From positions 1,300,272 through 1,364,271 of the forward strand of contig NZ_CP047089.1 of NCBI RefSeq assembly GCF_009937765.1: a DNA stretch of 64,000 nt, read 5' to 3'. The DNA is from Bacillus pumilus (GTDB taxonomy: Bacteria > Bacillota > Bacilli > Bacillales > Bacillaceae). This document shows positions 1-9,051 of the stretch, one piece after another (position 1 is the first letter of the stretch; every line of letters begins with the position of its first letter). The notes under the pieces are model-generated. The model did no database searches and was not told the origin of the DNA. It saw nothing but the letters and a program-made list of their open reading frames with translations. The translations under genes and the position numbers were made by a program.

Positions 1-597
1 ATTGGTTTACTTGGCGCCATTAAGCGATACGATCCGCTCGTCGGTAAATCATTTGAAGCCTTTGCTATTCCAACCATTATCGGAGAAATCAAACGCTTTT
101 TACGAGATAAAACATGGAGTGTCCATGTACCAAGGCGAATCAAAGAGCTTGGACCAAGAATCAAGATGGCCGTTGATCATCTAACAACAGAGACGCAAAA
201 GTCACCGAAAGTCCAAGAAATTGCAGAATACCTAGATGTGACAGAGGAAGAAGTTCTAGAAACCATGGAGATGGGCAAAAGCTATCAAGCACTGTCTGTT
301 GACCAAGGCGTAGAGGCTGATTCTGAAGGAAGTACAGTCACCATTTTAGACGTTGTCGGCTCACAAGAAGAGGGCTACGAGCGTGTAAACCAAAAAATGA
401 TGCTTGAGAGTGTGCTTCATGTTCTGACAGATCGAGAAAAAGAGATTATCAATCTGACTTATTTACAAAATAAGAGTCAGAAAGAAACAGGCGATTTACT
501 AGGGATATCCCAAATGCATGTATCGAGACTGCAACGGAAGGCAGTTAAAAAGCTACGAGATGCATTATCAGAAGATGCGTCTATGGAGCTAGGGTAA
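1..597 (+). CDS. sigB: RNA polymerase sigma factor SigB (5' end outside window)
   Basis: General stress sigma factor, directing core RNA polymerase to stress promoters. The reading frame is open from base 1 and the N-terminal part lies before the window; 198 residues are visible of about 262 usual for the family. Seen: sigma region 3 around residues 48-85 and region 4 with its helix-turn-helix near the end (TDREKEIINL, then GISQMHVSRLQRKAVKKL). The stop codon shares a base with the rsbX start, as in the conserved rsb-sigB-rsbX operon. Known: SigB is held by anti-sigma factor RsbW, which should lie just upstream. A shorter start at 166 is not real because the frame continues upstream with sigma-factor sequence. 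Confidence 0.95.
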   Translation: MGLLGAIKRYDPLVGKSFEAFAIPTIIGEIKRFLRDKTWSVHVPRRIKELGPRIKMAVDHLTTETQKSPKVQEIAEYLDVTEEEVLETMEMGKSYQALSVDQGVEADSEGSTVTILDVVGSQEEGYERVNQKMMLESVLHVLTDREKEIINLTYLQNKSQKETGDLLGISQMHVSRLQRKAVKKLRDALSEDASMELG

Positions 598-1196
598 TGA
601 AACAGATTGAACAGCATGAGCATGTGAATGCCATTATCTATCAATCGAATAAAGAAGGGAAATCATGCTGCGGGGACAGTTTTTTTATTAAAGCAGATGA
701 TGAAGAACTAATTTGTGCTGTGGCAGACGGATTAGGCAGCGGTCAGTTCGCCAATGAATCATCTTCTTTAGTCAGCGAAATTGTCGAAGAATATGGACAT
801 GAGGATATGACGACCCTCATCGACAGATGCAATCAGGCGATGAAAAATAAACGCGGAGCCACTGTTGGGATCTTAAAGGTGAATTTTTCCCAGCAGCAGT
901 TTACCTATTGTTCGGTTGGTAATATTCGGTTCATCTTGAATGCCCCTTCTGGCGACTATATTTATCCACTTCCGACATCAGGATACTTATCAGGGAAACC
1001 TAGAAAATATAAAACATACACCTATTCCTACGAAAAAGGATCGACATTCATTATGTATTCAGACGGACTGAATGTGCCAAACATGAGAATGTGTTTAAAG
1101 CATAGTCATTCGGTTGAAGATATTGCCAAACAACTTGAAACATACACACAAGACAAAAAGGACGATCTCACCTATGTACTTGGTCAGCTTACGTAA
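597..1196 (+). CDS. rsbX: Phosphoserine phosphatase RsbX, SigB feedback regulator
   Basis: PP2C-type phosphatase of 199 residues, the normal family length. Known: it removes phosphate from the stressosome proteins RsbS and RsbR, damping the signal that activates SigB. Seen: metal-binding Asp motifs ADGLGSG (about residue 40) and YSDGLN (about 150) and a C-terminal DDLTYV. The ATG overlaps the sigB stop by one base, so translation is probably coupled. It is the last gene of the operon and is followed at once by a hairpin terminator overlapping its stop codon. Confidence 0.95.
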   Translation: MKQIEQHEHVNAIIYQSNKEGKSCCGDSFFIKADDEELICAVADGLGSGQFANESSSLVSEIVEEYGHEDMTTLIDRCNQAMKNKRGATVGILKVNFSQQQFTYCSVGNIRFILNAPSGDYIYPLPTSGYLSGKPRKYKTYTYSYEKGSTFIMYSDGLNVPNMRMCLKHSHSVEDIAKQLETYTQDKKDDLTYVLGQLT

Positions 1197-1214
1197 AATA
1201 GCTGACCTTTTTTC
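1182..1214 (+). terminator. Rho-independent terminator of the sigB operon
   Basis: Perfect 8-bp stem, GGTCAGCT (1182-1189) with AGCTGACC (1200-1207), followed by seven T. The left arm lies within the last codons of rsbX. Confidence 0.9.
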
Positions 1215-1272
1215 TGTTTTACCGATTTTTTTGATACACTAAAAGAGAAGACACAGTGAGAGGATGCAAAGT

Positions 1273-3432
1273 ATGAAGACATCTGACTTTTTATTGAAAC
1301 AAATTGCAACAGAATTAAAGCTTTCAACCAAACAAATTGAAAGTGTCATCAAGCTCTTAGAGGATGGCAACACCGTCCCGTTTATTGCCCGTTACCGGAA
1401 AGAGCAGACAGGCTCGCTGGATGAGGTGCAAATTCAAACCATTTCAGAGCGCTATACATATATCCAAAATGTCATGAACCGAAAAGAAGAAGTCATCCGG
1501 TTAATCGCAGAACAAGACAAACTGACGGATGAATTAAAACAAAAAATTGAGCAGGCTCATAAACTGCAAGAGGTCGAAGATTTATACCGGCCATTCAAAC
1601 AAAAACGTAAAACAAAGGCAAATGTAGCCAAAGCAAAAGGGCTTGAGCCGCTGGCGGAATATATACTCACATTGCCAAGCGATGAGATCGAGAAAAAGGC
1701 CGCTTCTTTTATCAACGAAGATAAAGAAGTAACAAGTGTAGAAGAGGCGCTTGAAGGTGCGCAGCATATCATTGCTGAACAGCTGGCAGATGATCCTGAT
1801 ATGCGGAAATGGATTCGTAGCGAAACGTACCAAAAGGGTAGTCTGATCACATCAGGAAAAGACATCGAAAACGATGAGAAAAATGTCTATGAAATGTATT
1901 ACGATTATCAAGAGCCGATCAAAAAGATAGTGCCGCACCGTGTACTAGCGGTGAATCGCGGAGAGAAAGAAGGCATCTTAAAGGCAGCCATCGAGCCGCC
2001 TGCTGAAAATATTCGTTTCTATCTCGACAAACCAGTCATAAAAGGCAAACAGACGACGGCGAGACCGTCTATCGAAGCGGCAATTGACGATGCATATAAA
2101 CGTCTTATCCAGCCATCCATCGAACGAGAAATCCGCAAAGAGCTGACAGAAAAAGCAGAAGAACAAGCGATTCATATTTTCGCTGAAAACTTAAGAAAAC
2201 TGCTGCTTCAGCCGCCGATGAAAGGGAAGCGTGTACTTGGAGTCGATCCTGCATTTCGAACAGGCTGTAAGTTAGCCGTCGTGGATGATACAGGTAAAGT
2301 CCATCATATCGGCGTCATTTACCCGCATCCGCCAGTGCAGAAAAAAGCGGAAGCGAAACAAAAAGTGAAAGAGATCATTCAATCATCAAATATTGAAGTC
2401 ATTGCGATTGGAAACGGAACAGCCTCAAGAGAGACTGAACAATTCATTGCAGACCTCATTCAAGAGCTGGATCAGCCGGTCTCCTATTTGATTGTGAATG
2501 AAGCAGGAGCAAGTGTATACTCTGCGTCTGCACTGGCGAGAGAAGAGTTTCCAGACCTGCAAGTCGAAGAACGAAGCGCTATATCCATTGCTCGAAGATT
2601 ACAAGATCCTTTAGCAGAACTCGTGAAAATTGATCCGAAATCTGTCGGGGTAGGCCAATACCAGCATGACGTGAGCCAAAAGCAATTAAACAGCTCGTTA
2701 ACCTTCGTGGTGGAGACAGTCGTCAACCAAGTCGGTGTGAACGTCAATACGGCTTCACAGGCGCTGCTGCAATATGTGTCAGGTCTTTCAAAAGCCGTTG
2801 CAGGGAATATCATCAAGCGCCGCGAAGAGATTGGAAGATTCACAAGCAGAAAAGAATTAAAGGACATTCCAAGACTTGGGGCTAAAACTTATGAGCAGTG
2901 TATTGGTTTCCTACGCATCGCAGATGGACAAGATCCACTCGATCGGACAGGCATTCACCCAGAGAGCTATAAAGAAACAAAACAGTTCTTACGCATGATC
3001 AAGATGACGCCAGATGATCTTGGCACAGAGCAGTTAAAGGAGAAAATCGCAGAGGTTAAGCTGGATGAAGCAGCAGAGCAGCTTGATATTGGCATCATCA
3101 CACTACAAGATATCGTCGATCAGCTGACAAGACCTGAGCGTGATCCGCGCGATGAAGTACCAAAACCTCTTTTGAAAACAGATGTGTTGAAATTGGAGGA
3201 CTTGAAGCAAGGAATGGAGCTGCAAGGAACGGTAAGAAACGTCGTAGACTTCGGCGCATTCGTTGATATTGGCGTCAAGCAGGACGGGCTTGTCCATATT
3301 TCTAAGCTCAGCAACCGTTTTGTAAAGCACCCGCTTGACGTTGTATCAGTTGGTGACATTGTGACTGTATGGGTGGACTCCGTTGACCAGGCAAAAGGCC
3401 GCGTTGCCCTCTCCATGCTGAAACCAGAATAA
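1273..3432 (+). CDS. ydcI: Tex-family RNA-binding protein YdcI
   Basis: Tex (toxin expression) family protein, 719 residues from ATG 1273. That start was chosen over ATG 1264 because GAGAGG at 1257-1262 is well spaced for it and the length matches YdcI. Seen: N-terminal Tex helical domain, a central YqgF-type RNase H-like fold (around GKRVLGVDPAFRTGCKLAVV, residues 320-340), helix-hairpin-helix segments (around FTSRKELKDIPRLGAKTYEQ) and a C-terminal S1 domain (GTVRNVVDFGAFVDIGVKQD, about residue 650). Known: Tex proteins bind nucleic acid and associate with transcription. It is separate from the sigB operon, with a terminator between. Confidence 0.93.
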   Translation: MKTSDFLLKQIATELKLSTKQIESVIKLLEDGNTVPFIARYRKEQTGSLDEVQIQTISERYTYIQNVMNRKEEVIRLIAEQDKLTDELKQKIEQAHKLQEVEDLYRPFKQKRKTKANVAKAKGLEPLAEYILTLPSDEIEKKAASFINEDKEVTSVEEALEGAQHIIAEQLADDPDMRKWIRSETYQKGSLITSGKDIENDEKNVYEMYYDYQEPIKKIVPHRVLAVNRGEKEGILKAAIEPPAENIRFYLDKPVIKGKQTTARPSIEAAIDDAYKRLIQPSIEREIRKELTEKAEEQAIHIFAENLRKLLLQPPMKGKRVLGVDPAFRTGCKLAVVDDTGKVHHIGVIYPHPPVQKKAEAKQKVKEIIQSSNIEVIAIGNGTASRETEQFIADLIQELDQPVSYLIVNEAGASVYSASALAREEFPDLQVEERSAISIARRLQDPLAELVKIDPKSVGVGQYQHDVSQKQLNSSLTFVVETVVNQVGVNVNTASQALLQYVSGLSKAVAGNIIKRREEIGRFTSRKELKDIPRLGAKTYEQCIGFLRIADGQDPLDRTGIHPESYKETKQFLRMIKMTPDDLGTEQLKEKIAEVKLDEAAEQLDIGIITLQDIVDQLTRPERDPRDEVPKPLLKTDVLKLEDLKQGMELQGTVRNVVDFGAFVDIGVKQDGLVHISKLSNRFVKHPLDVVSVGDIVTVWVDSVDQAKGRVALSMLKPE

Positions 3433-3470
3433 ACAAAAAAACGAGGCGCACCTCAGGATGGGGTGTGCCT
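3433..3470 (-). terminator. Terminator at the end of cmpA
   Basis: Stem of AGGCGCACC (3444-3452) with GGTGTGCCT (3462-3470), one G-T pair. Read on the minus strand it is followed by CGTTTTTTT, so it terminates cmpA. Its right arm overlaps the last cmpA codons and its left side abuts the ydcI stop. Confidence 0.75.
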
Positions 3471-3587
3471 TGATGCGACTGAATGTTTTTTTCTGTAGAA
3501 GTACCAGCATTGATTTAGCAACTTGATTTGGTAATGATTTTTTTCAAAAAAAGCCTTCTGCATCTGATTTTTCAGCCAGTTGGGCAT
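3453..3587 (-). CDS. cmpA: Cortex morphogenetic protein CmpA
   Basis: Small sporulation protein, 44 residues from ATG 3587. Seen: MPNWLKNQMQKAFFEKNHYQ then LLNQCWYFYRKKHS, which I recognise as the CmpA sequence. AAAGGAGGA precedes the ATG with about 9 nt spacing, which decides this start over the longer open frame beginning at 3638. Known: in B. subtilis cmpA lies between ydcI and ydcK as here and delays cortex assembly as part of a coat quality check with SpoIVA. Odd: from memory the B. subtilis protein has 37 residues, so the ASRHTPS tail, which runs into the terminator stem, looks like a C-terminal extension. Confidence 0.85.
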   Translation of the reverse strand: MPNWLKNQMQKAFFEKNHYQIKLLNQCWYFYRKKHSVASRHTPS

Positions 3588-3686
3588 CGCCCATTCCTCC
3601 TTTGGTCGAAACAGTGGGTGTACCTTCAATGTATGCAAAGGGGAAATTGTCCCGTTCGAGGTTTTTATAGAAAGGAACGATCTTGA

Positions 3687-4160
3687 TTGAAGGAGAGCGA
3701 GTTACAGCAGTTAACAGAACATATTTCTGAGCAGTTCTTTGGTAAGACATTCCGTCACCAGGCTGTTTTTAATGACCGTCTCAAAACGACAGGCGGGCGG
3801 TATTTACTTGGAACACACAATATCGAACTGAACCGCCGGTACCTAGAGGAACATGGACGAGAAGAATTAATCGGAATCATCAAGCATGAGCTGTGTCATT
3901 ATCATCTGCATCTTGAGGGGAAAGGCTATCAGCATCGTGACCGTTCCTTTAAAGATTTATTACAACAAGTAGGAGCCCCGCGTTTTTGTACACCGCTAAA
4001 GACCGTACAGAATAAAAGACGTGTACAGAAACGACAAGAATATGTTTGCACAGGATGCGGTCAGTATTTTATTAGAAAAAGGCGAATTGATACCTCTCGT
4101 TACGTGTGCGGCGTCTGCAAAGGAAAATTAAAATGGCAGCGTACAATCGGTTCAGATTGA
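3687..4160 (+). CDS. ydcK: SprT-like zinc protein YdcK
   Basis: SprT/Spartan-like family protein, 157 residues. Seen: HELCHYH (HExxH zinc-protease motif, about residue 67) and a C-terminal zinc ribbon built from CTGC and CGVC (about residues 121 and 141). Known: eukaryotic SprT relatives cleave DNA-protein crosslinks; the bacterial substrate is not established. The start is TTG 3687 with AAAGGA about 10 nt upstream. A weak hairpin terminator follows. It sits next to ydcI and cmpA as in B. subtilis. Confidence 0.88.
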   Translation: MKESELQQLTEHISEQFFGKTFRHQAVFNDRLKTTGGRYLLGTHNIELNRRYLEEHGREELIGIIKHELCHYHLHLEGKGYQHRDRSFKDLLQQVGAPRFCTPLKTVQNKRRVQKRQEYVCTGCGQYFIRKRRIDTSRYVCGVCKGKLKWQRTIGSD

Positions 4161-4162
4161 TA

Positions 4163-4190
4163 AGCATTCCTTTATGGGATGCTTTTTTTG
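4163..4190 (+). terminator. Terminator of ydcK
   Basis: GCATTCC paired with GGGATGC (one mismatch, 5-nt loop) followed by a run of seven T. Confidence 0.75.
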
Positions 4191-4296
4191 TGAGAAGAAG
4201 TAGACATATTGAGACAAATAGAGATTCAAGTCTCATTTTGTCTCTTTTTTGATCGAAGTGATCCGCTCAAAACTTAAGTTTTCAAGTGCCGTGATG

Positions 4297-4313
4297 TTGG
4301 CACGCTTTTTGCT
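4297..4313 (+). promoter_or_regulatory. Sigma-54 (SigL) promoter of acoABCL
   Basis: TTGGCAC (4297-4303), five bases, TTGCT (4309-4313): an exact -24/-12 sigma-54 promoter with GG and GC correctly spaced. It lies 40 bp before the acoA start. Known: in B. subtilis the aco operon needs SigL and the enhancer-binding activator AcoR, encoded here at 9052. AcoR sites should lie upstream, in 4190-4290, but I could not define them. Confidence 0.93.
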
Positions 4314-4352
4314 TGTATAGAAGTGCAAGCAAAAAAGATAGGAGGTTTTATC

Positions 4353-5330
4353 ATGGAAATGGCACTCACAAAAGAAAAAGCCGTTTGGATGTATCAAAAA
4401 ATGCAGGAAATTCGCCAATTTGAAGATCAAGTACACACTCTTTTTACAAAAGGGATCTTGCCAGGATTTGTCCATCTTTATGCTGGTGAAGAAGCTGTTG
4501 CTGTAGGTGTCTGCGCTCATCTGAATGAACAAGACAGTATTACAAGTACACATCGCGGCCACGGTCATTGTATCGCGAAGGGCTGTGATCTAAAAGGAAT
4601 GATGGCAGAAATCTATGGAAAAGCCACAGGTCTTTGTAAAGGAAAAGGTGGATCTATGCACATTGCAGATTTTGATAAAGGAATGCTAGGTGCCAACGGA
4701 ATTGTTGGAGGCGGCTTTCCACTTGCGTGCGGGGCAGCCCTCACGGCTAAATATAAAAAGACAAATAATATAAGCGTTTGCTTTTTTGGGGACGGTGCTA
4801 ACAATCAAGGGACTTTTCACGAAGGAATCAATCTCGCCGCCATCTGGAAACTGCCAGTCATTTTCATCGCAGAAAACAATGGGTACGGGGAAGCGACGCC
4901 ATTTTCTTATGCTTCAAGCTGCAAATCAATCGTAGAGCGAGCGGCCGGTTATGACATTCCTGGGATTCAAGTAGATGGAAAAGATGTGATGGCTGTTTAT
5001 CAAGCCGCAGAACAAGCGATAGAACGAGCAAAAAATGGGGAAGGTCCGACATTGATTGAATGCATGACATATCGGAATTATGGTCATTTTGAAGGAGACG
5101 CTCAGCGCTACAAAACCAATCAAGAAAAAACCGAACATCAAGAAGAGAGAGATGCGATCGCTCTTTTTAAAAATGAATTAATCAAGCAGCAGCTGCTCAC
5201 GGATCAAGAAATATTAAGTATTGAAGCGGCTGTAGAAGACGCAATAGATGAAGCCGTAAGATTCAGTGAAGAAAGTGAATATCCAGATCAGACAGAATTA
5301 TTGACCGACGTATATGTTTCGTATCAATAA
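4353..5330 (+). CDS. acoA: Acetoin dehydrogenase E1 alpha subunit
   Basis: Thiamine-diphosphate-dependent E1 alpha subunit, 325 residues. With AcoB it splits acetoin to acetaldehyde and passes the acetyl unit to the lipoyl arm of AcoC. Seen: the ThDP motif starting GDGANNQGTFHEGIN (about residue 148) and ending at NNGYGEATP; GKGGSMHI near residue 97. Start ATG 4353 has AGGAGG 8 nt upstream; an earlier in-frame codon at 4323 lies before the ribosome site and is rejected. First gene of acoABCL, 21 bp before acoB. Confidence 0.95.
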   Translation: MEMALTKEKAVWMYQKMQEIRQFEDQVHTLFTKGILPGFVHLYAGEEAVAVGVCAHLNEQDSITSTHRGHGHCIAKGCDLKGMMAEIYGKATGLCKGKGGSMHIADFDKGMLGANGIVGGGFPLACGAALTAKYKKTNNISVCFFGDGANNQGTFHEGINLAAIWKLPVIFIAENNGYGEATPFSYASSCKSIVERAAGYDIPGIQVDGKDVMAVYQAAEQAIERAKNGEGPTLIECMTYRNYGHFEGDAQRYKTNQEKTEHQEERDAIALFKNELIKQQLLTDQEILSIEAAVEDAIDEAVRFSEESEYPDQTELLTDVYVSYQ

Positions 5331-5350
5331 ATCAGAAGGAGGAGAGGGAA

Positions 5351-6388
5351 ATGACAAGGGAAATCAGCATGTCTAGTGCTTTGAATGAAGCGATTAAAAT
5401 GGCAATGAGAAGAGACGAAGATGTCATTTTAATGGGAGAAGATGTTGCGGGAGGCGCTCATGTAGATCACTTACAGGATGATGAAGCATGGGGCGGTGTT
5501 CTTGGTGTAACGAAAGGAATTGTCCAGGAATTCGGACGTGAGCGTGTCCTTGATACACCAATTAGTGAAGCTGGCTATGTAGGCGCAGCCATGGCAGCTG
5601 CTTCAACAGGGCTAAGACCAATTGCGGAACTTATGTTTAATGATTTTATCGGTACTTGTCTCGACCAAGTGCTGAATCAAGGGGCAAAATTTCGGTACAT
5701 GTTTGGCGGAAAAGCAGAGGTGCCAATCACAATTAGAACGACACATGGGGCGGGTTTTAGAGCAGCAGCTCAGCACTCGCAAAGTTTGTATGCGCTATTT
5801 ACAAGCATCCCAGGATTGAAAGTAGTTGTACCTTCTTCCCCTTATGATGCCAAAGGGCTGCTGCTGGCAGCGATTGAGGATCAGGACCCTGTCATCTTTT
5901 TTGAAGACAAGACGCTTTACAATATCACAGGAGATGTGCCGGAAAGGTATTACACACTGCCGCTTGGGAAAGCAGATGTGAAGAGAGAGGGATCTGATGT
6001 AACCATCTTTGCAGTAGGCAAACAAGTGCATACAGCACTCGAAGCGGCAGAGCAATTAGCTGCCCAAGGTATTGAAGCGGAAGTGATTGATCCAAGAAGC
6101 TTGTCGCCGCTTGATGAAGAGGCCATTCTGACTTCAGTAGAAAAAACAAATCGACTTGTCATTGTCGATGAAGCAAATCCAAGGTGCGGAATTGCCGCAG
6201 ATATCTCTTCTTTGGTTGCGGATAAAGGATTTGATTTACTTGACGCGCCAATCAAAAAAGTGACGGCTCCTCATACGCCGGTACCATTTTCACCACCTCT
6301 TGAAGATATATATCTGCCAACACCTGATAAAGTTGTGAACACTGTATTAGAGATGATTGGCAAGAGTCATGACAAGATCTTGAACTAG
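5351..6388 (+). CDS. acoB: Acetoin dehydrogenase E1 beta subunit
   Basis: Transketolase-like E1 beta subunit, 345 residues, forming the alpha2-beta2 E1 with AcoA. Seen: the N-terminal pyrimidine-binding domain (MGEDVAGGAHVDHLQDDEAW, then DTPISEAGYVGAAMAAA), the segment RTTHGAGFRAAAQHSQSL, and a C-terminal transketolase domain from about residue 210 (SDVTIFAVG). AGGAGGAGAGGG lies just before the ATG. No sign of truncation. Confidence 0.95.
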   Translation: MTREISMSSALNEAIKMAMRRDEDVILMGEDVAGGAHVDHLQDDEAWGGVLGVTKGIVQEFGRERVLDTPISEAGYVGAAMAAASTGLRPIAELMFNDFIGTCLDQVLNQGAKFRYMFGGKAEVPITIRTTHGAGFRAAAQHSQSLYALFTSIPGLKVVVPSSPYDAKGLLLAAIEDQDPVIFFEDKTLYNITGDVPERYYTLPLGKADVKREGSDVTIFAVGKQVHTALEAAEQLAAQGIEAEVIDPRSLSPLDEEAILTSVEKTNRLVIVDEANPRCGIAADISSLVADKGFDLLDAPIKKVTAPHTPVPFSPPLEDIYLPTPDKVVNTVLEMIGKSHDKILN

Positions 6389-6405
6389 AGAAAGGAGAGA
6401 GGGAG

Positions 6406-7545
6406 ATGGCTGTCGAAGTTGTGATGCCTAAATTGGGCATGTCGATGAAAGAAGGAACGGTATCTGTCTGGAATAAAGAGGTCGGTGAGACCGTAAATAA
6501 AGGAGAAAGCATTGCAAGCATCAACTCAGAAAAAATTGAAATGGAGATTGAATCACCTGCTGAAGGAACCATATTGGATATAAAAGTGCCCGAGGGAGAA
6601 GGTGTACCGCCTGGCACGGTCATCTGCTATATCGGTGAAGGAAATGAACAGGTCGAGGAAAAGAAAGAAAAAGGCCTGTCGCCAAAACAAAAGAAAGAGA
6701 GAATTAAAATCTCCCCTGTTGCACGTAAGATTGCTCAAAGTGCTAATCTGGATATTCATACACTAGTGGGAACAGGTCCAGATGGGAGAATCACGAAAGC
6801 GGATGTGCTTCGGGCACTTCCTGATGAAAAAGAAAAACAAAAACAACAAAATGAACCAACAAAGCATCAGCCAGTCAGCATGATGCGGAAAACAATTGCC
6901 TCAAGAATGATGGAAAGCCTGCAAACAAGTGCACAATTAACCATTACGATGAAAGCGGACGTGACAAAACTGACAAACTTACAACAACAGCTGAATGAAA
7001 CAGCCATCGCACGTTACGAGACAAAGTTGACCATCACCGATTTTATCGCCAAAGCAGCGATCCTTTCGTTGTTAGAACATCCTGCAATGAATAGTCAATA
7101 TCATAACGGAGTTGTGGAAACCTTTGAGAATGTTCATCTTGGGATTGCTGCTGCGTTAGATAACGGATTGGCTGTACCAGTCATTCAGCATGCGGAGCGG
7201 TTAACGCTGATAGAGCTGGCGAAGAGCATTAAATTGTATGGCAAAAAAGCACGAGAAGGAAAGCTTCTTCATGACGAAATCAGAGGTTCTACCTTTACCA
7301 TCACCAATCTTGGAGCGTATGGCGTAGAGCATTTCACGCCAATTTTGAATCCGCCGGAAGCGGGGATCCTTGGTATCGGAACAATGTATGACACCCCTGT
7401 TTATCGAGAGGATGAATTGTGTAAAGGAACCATCTTGCCACTCAGTCTTACGTTTGACCACCGCGTGCTGGACGGGGCACCTGCGTCTGCATTTTTATCA
7501 ACGGTCAAAGCACACTTAGAAGAACCAATATCCATTCTTTTATAG
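6406..7545 (+). CDS. acoC: Acetoin dehydrogenase E2, dihydrolipoamide acetyltransferase
   Basis: E2 core of the acetoin dehydrogenase complex, 379 residues; it transfers the acetyl group from lipoate to CoA. Seen in order: one lipoyl domain (residues 1-77) with the attachment Lys in INSEKIEME; a charged linker; a peripheral subunit-binding domain (SPVARKIAQSANLDI, about 102-137); and a chloramphenicol-acetyltransferase-like catalytic domain ending with FDHRVLDG, the HxxxDG active site. Eighteen bp after acoB and 19 bp before acoL, so one transcript. Confidence 0.95.
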   Translation: MAVEVVMPKLGMSMKEGTVSVWNKEVGETVNKGESIASINSEKIEMEIESPAEGTILDIKVPEGEGVPPGTVICYIGEGNEQVEEKKEKGLSPKQKKERIKISPVARKIAQSANLDIHTLVGTGPDGRITKADVLRALPDEKEKQKQQNEPTKHQPVSMMRKTIASRMMESLQTSAQLTITMKADVTKLTNLQQQLNETAIARYETKLTITDFIAKAAILSLLEHPAMNSQYHNGVVETFENVHLGIAAALDNGLAVPVIQHAERLTLIELAKSIKLYGKKAREGKLLHDEIRGSTFTITNLGAYGVEHFTPILNPPEAGILGIGTMYDTPVYREDELCKGTILPLSLTFDHRVLDGAPASAFLSTVKAHLEEPISILL

Positions 7546-7563
7546 GAAGAAGGTGAATGTACC

Positions 7564-8943
7564 ATGACACTGGTCATTATAGGAGGCGGACCAGCAGGTT
7601 ATGTGGCGGCCATAACAGCCGCCCGTTTTGGCAGGGAGGTTGTGTTAATTGATCAAGGTCAGCTGGGAGGTACCTGCCTCAATGAAGGCTGTATCCCGAC
7701 CAAAGCACTTTTGCAAAGCGCCGATATGTATGAGCATGTGAAATCGGCTGTACATTTTGGTATAGAGCTTCCAGAACATGAGCCTACCATCCATTGGCAT
7801 GTTGTCCAAAAACGGAAACAGTCTGTCGTCAAACAGCTCACTGATGGTGTTCGTTACTTGATGAATAAAAACAAAATCACCGTAGTAAATGGAAAGGCTT
7901 CATTTCTATCAGCACATGAGCTATTCATAGAAAGTGAAGGAAAGTCTGAAATCATTCAAGCAAAGCAAATCATTATTGCAACAGGGGCTGCGCCTGCTGC
8001 TTTACCGTTTGCACCTTTTGATGGCGAATGGATCATTCACAGTAAGGATGCCATGTCACTTTCTTCGATCCCAGATTCACTTTGTATCATTGGGGGCGGG
8101 GTGATCGGCTGTGAGTTTGCGAGCATCTATTGCAGAATGGGATCAAAGGTTGTCATGATTGAGCGGGCTCTGCACATTTTACCCGAAGAAGATCGGGAAA
8201 TCGCACAATGTCTTCACGAACAGCTCGAAGAAACGGGTGTAGACATTTTAACGGCCGCCGCAGTTAAACAGCTTGATTCCACTTCAAGAAATATAATGGT
8301 GGAGAATAATCAAGGAGAGCGGTGTGACATCCAGTCGGATCTATGCTTAGTGGCGATTGGCAGAACTCCGCAACTTGAAGAGTTGAATCTTGATCAGATT
8401 GGAATTGAATTTGATAGAAACGGAATCTACGTCAATGAACATATGCAAACCAATCTCCCGCATATTTATGCGTGCGGTGATGTGACAGGTGGTGTACAGC
8501 TTGCTCATACTGCCTTTCATGAAGGAACAGTTGCGGCATCCCATGCAGCAGGTGAACATATAAAGGTCAATGAACAAGTGATTCCGAGGTGCATCTACAC
8601 CTCTCCAGAAATCGCCAGTGTTGGTTTAAATGAAGAGAGTGCTAGAAAACAATATGAGGAGATTCGGATCGGGACATGTGCTTTTTCTGCAAATGGAAAG
8701 GCATTGATCTTAAATCAACCAGTCGGTCAAGTAAAGGTCATTGTAGAACCGCAATATCAAGAAATAGTAGGCATTTCAATCATCGGACCGCATGCAACAG
8801 AACTGATTGGACAAGCGGCGGTGATGATGCATACCGAGCTGACCGCTGATACATTAGAGCAGTTTATTGCGGCACATCCGACACTTTCAGAGGCAATACA
8901 TGAAGCCTTGCTGCAAACCATTGGCCGAGCGGTGCACTGCTGA
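7564..8943 (+). CDS. acoL: Acetoin dehydrogenase E3, dihydrolipoamide dehydrogenase
   Basis: FAD-dependent E3 enzyme of 459 residues that reoxidises the lipoyl arm and makes NADH. Seen: N-terminal FAD motif GGGPAGYVAA, redox-active disulphide GGTCLNEGCIPTKA (residues 37-50), NAD motif GGGVIGCEFASIY (about 177), second FAD motif YACGDVTGG (about 303) and the C-terminal HPTLSE dimer motif with the catalytic His. Last structural gene of the operon. I found no strong terminator before acoR. Confidence 0.95.
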   Translation: MTLVIIGGGPAGYVAAITAARFGREVVLIDQGQLGGTCLNEGCIPTKALLQSADMYEHVKSAVHFGIELPEHEPTIHWHVVQKRKQSVVKQLTDGVRYLMNKNKITVVNGKASFLSAHELFIESEGKSEIIQAKQIIIATGAAPAALPFAPFDGEWIIHSKDAMSLSSIPDSLCIIGGGVIGCEFASIYCRMGSKVVMIERALHILPEEDREIAQCLHEQLEETGVDILTAAAVKQLDSTSRNIMVENNQGERCDIQSDLCLVAIGRTPQLEELNLDQIGIEFDRNGIYVNEHMQTNLPHIYACGDVTGGVQLAHTAFHEGTVAASHAAGEHIKVNEQVIPRCIYTSPEIASVGLNEESARKQYEEIRIGTCAFSANGKALILNQPVGQVKVIVEPQYQEIVGISIIGPHATELIGQAAVMMHTELTADTLEQFIAAHPTLSEAIHEALLQTIGRAVHC

Positions 8944-8992
8944 ACAAGACTCCTTTTCTATCCGATTGACTTCTTGGGTTAGCCAATGATAA

Positions 8993-9021
8993 TTGAAAGC
9001 GCTTTTATATTTATCTATAAT
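8993..9021 (+). promoter_or_regulatory. acoR promoter overlapped by a CcpA cre site
   Basis: TTGAAA (8993-8998), 17-bp spacer, TATAAT (9016-9021). The -35 box is covered by TGAAAGCGCTTTTA (8994-9007), a strong match to the catabolite-responsive element. Known: acetoin use in B. subtilis is repressed by glucose through CcpA at acoR. Inferred: CcpA-HPr(Ser-P) blocks polymerase here, so the whole aco pathway is silent while sugar lasts. Confidence 0.85.
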
Positions 9022-9051
9022 GAATAAAAAGCCCCCAGAGGAGAGGATGGA

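Noticed and set aside
4233-4568. Minus-strand frame over the aco promoter and acoA start
   Set aside because: Shadow of acoA, with the sigma-54 promoter inside it and no ribosome site.
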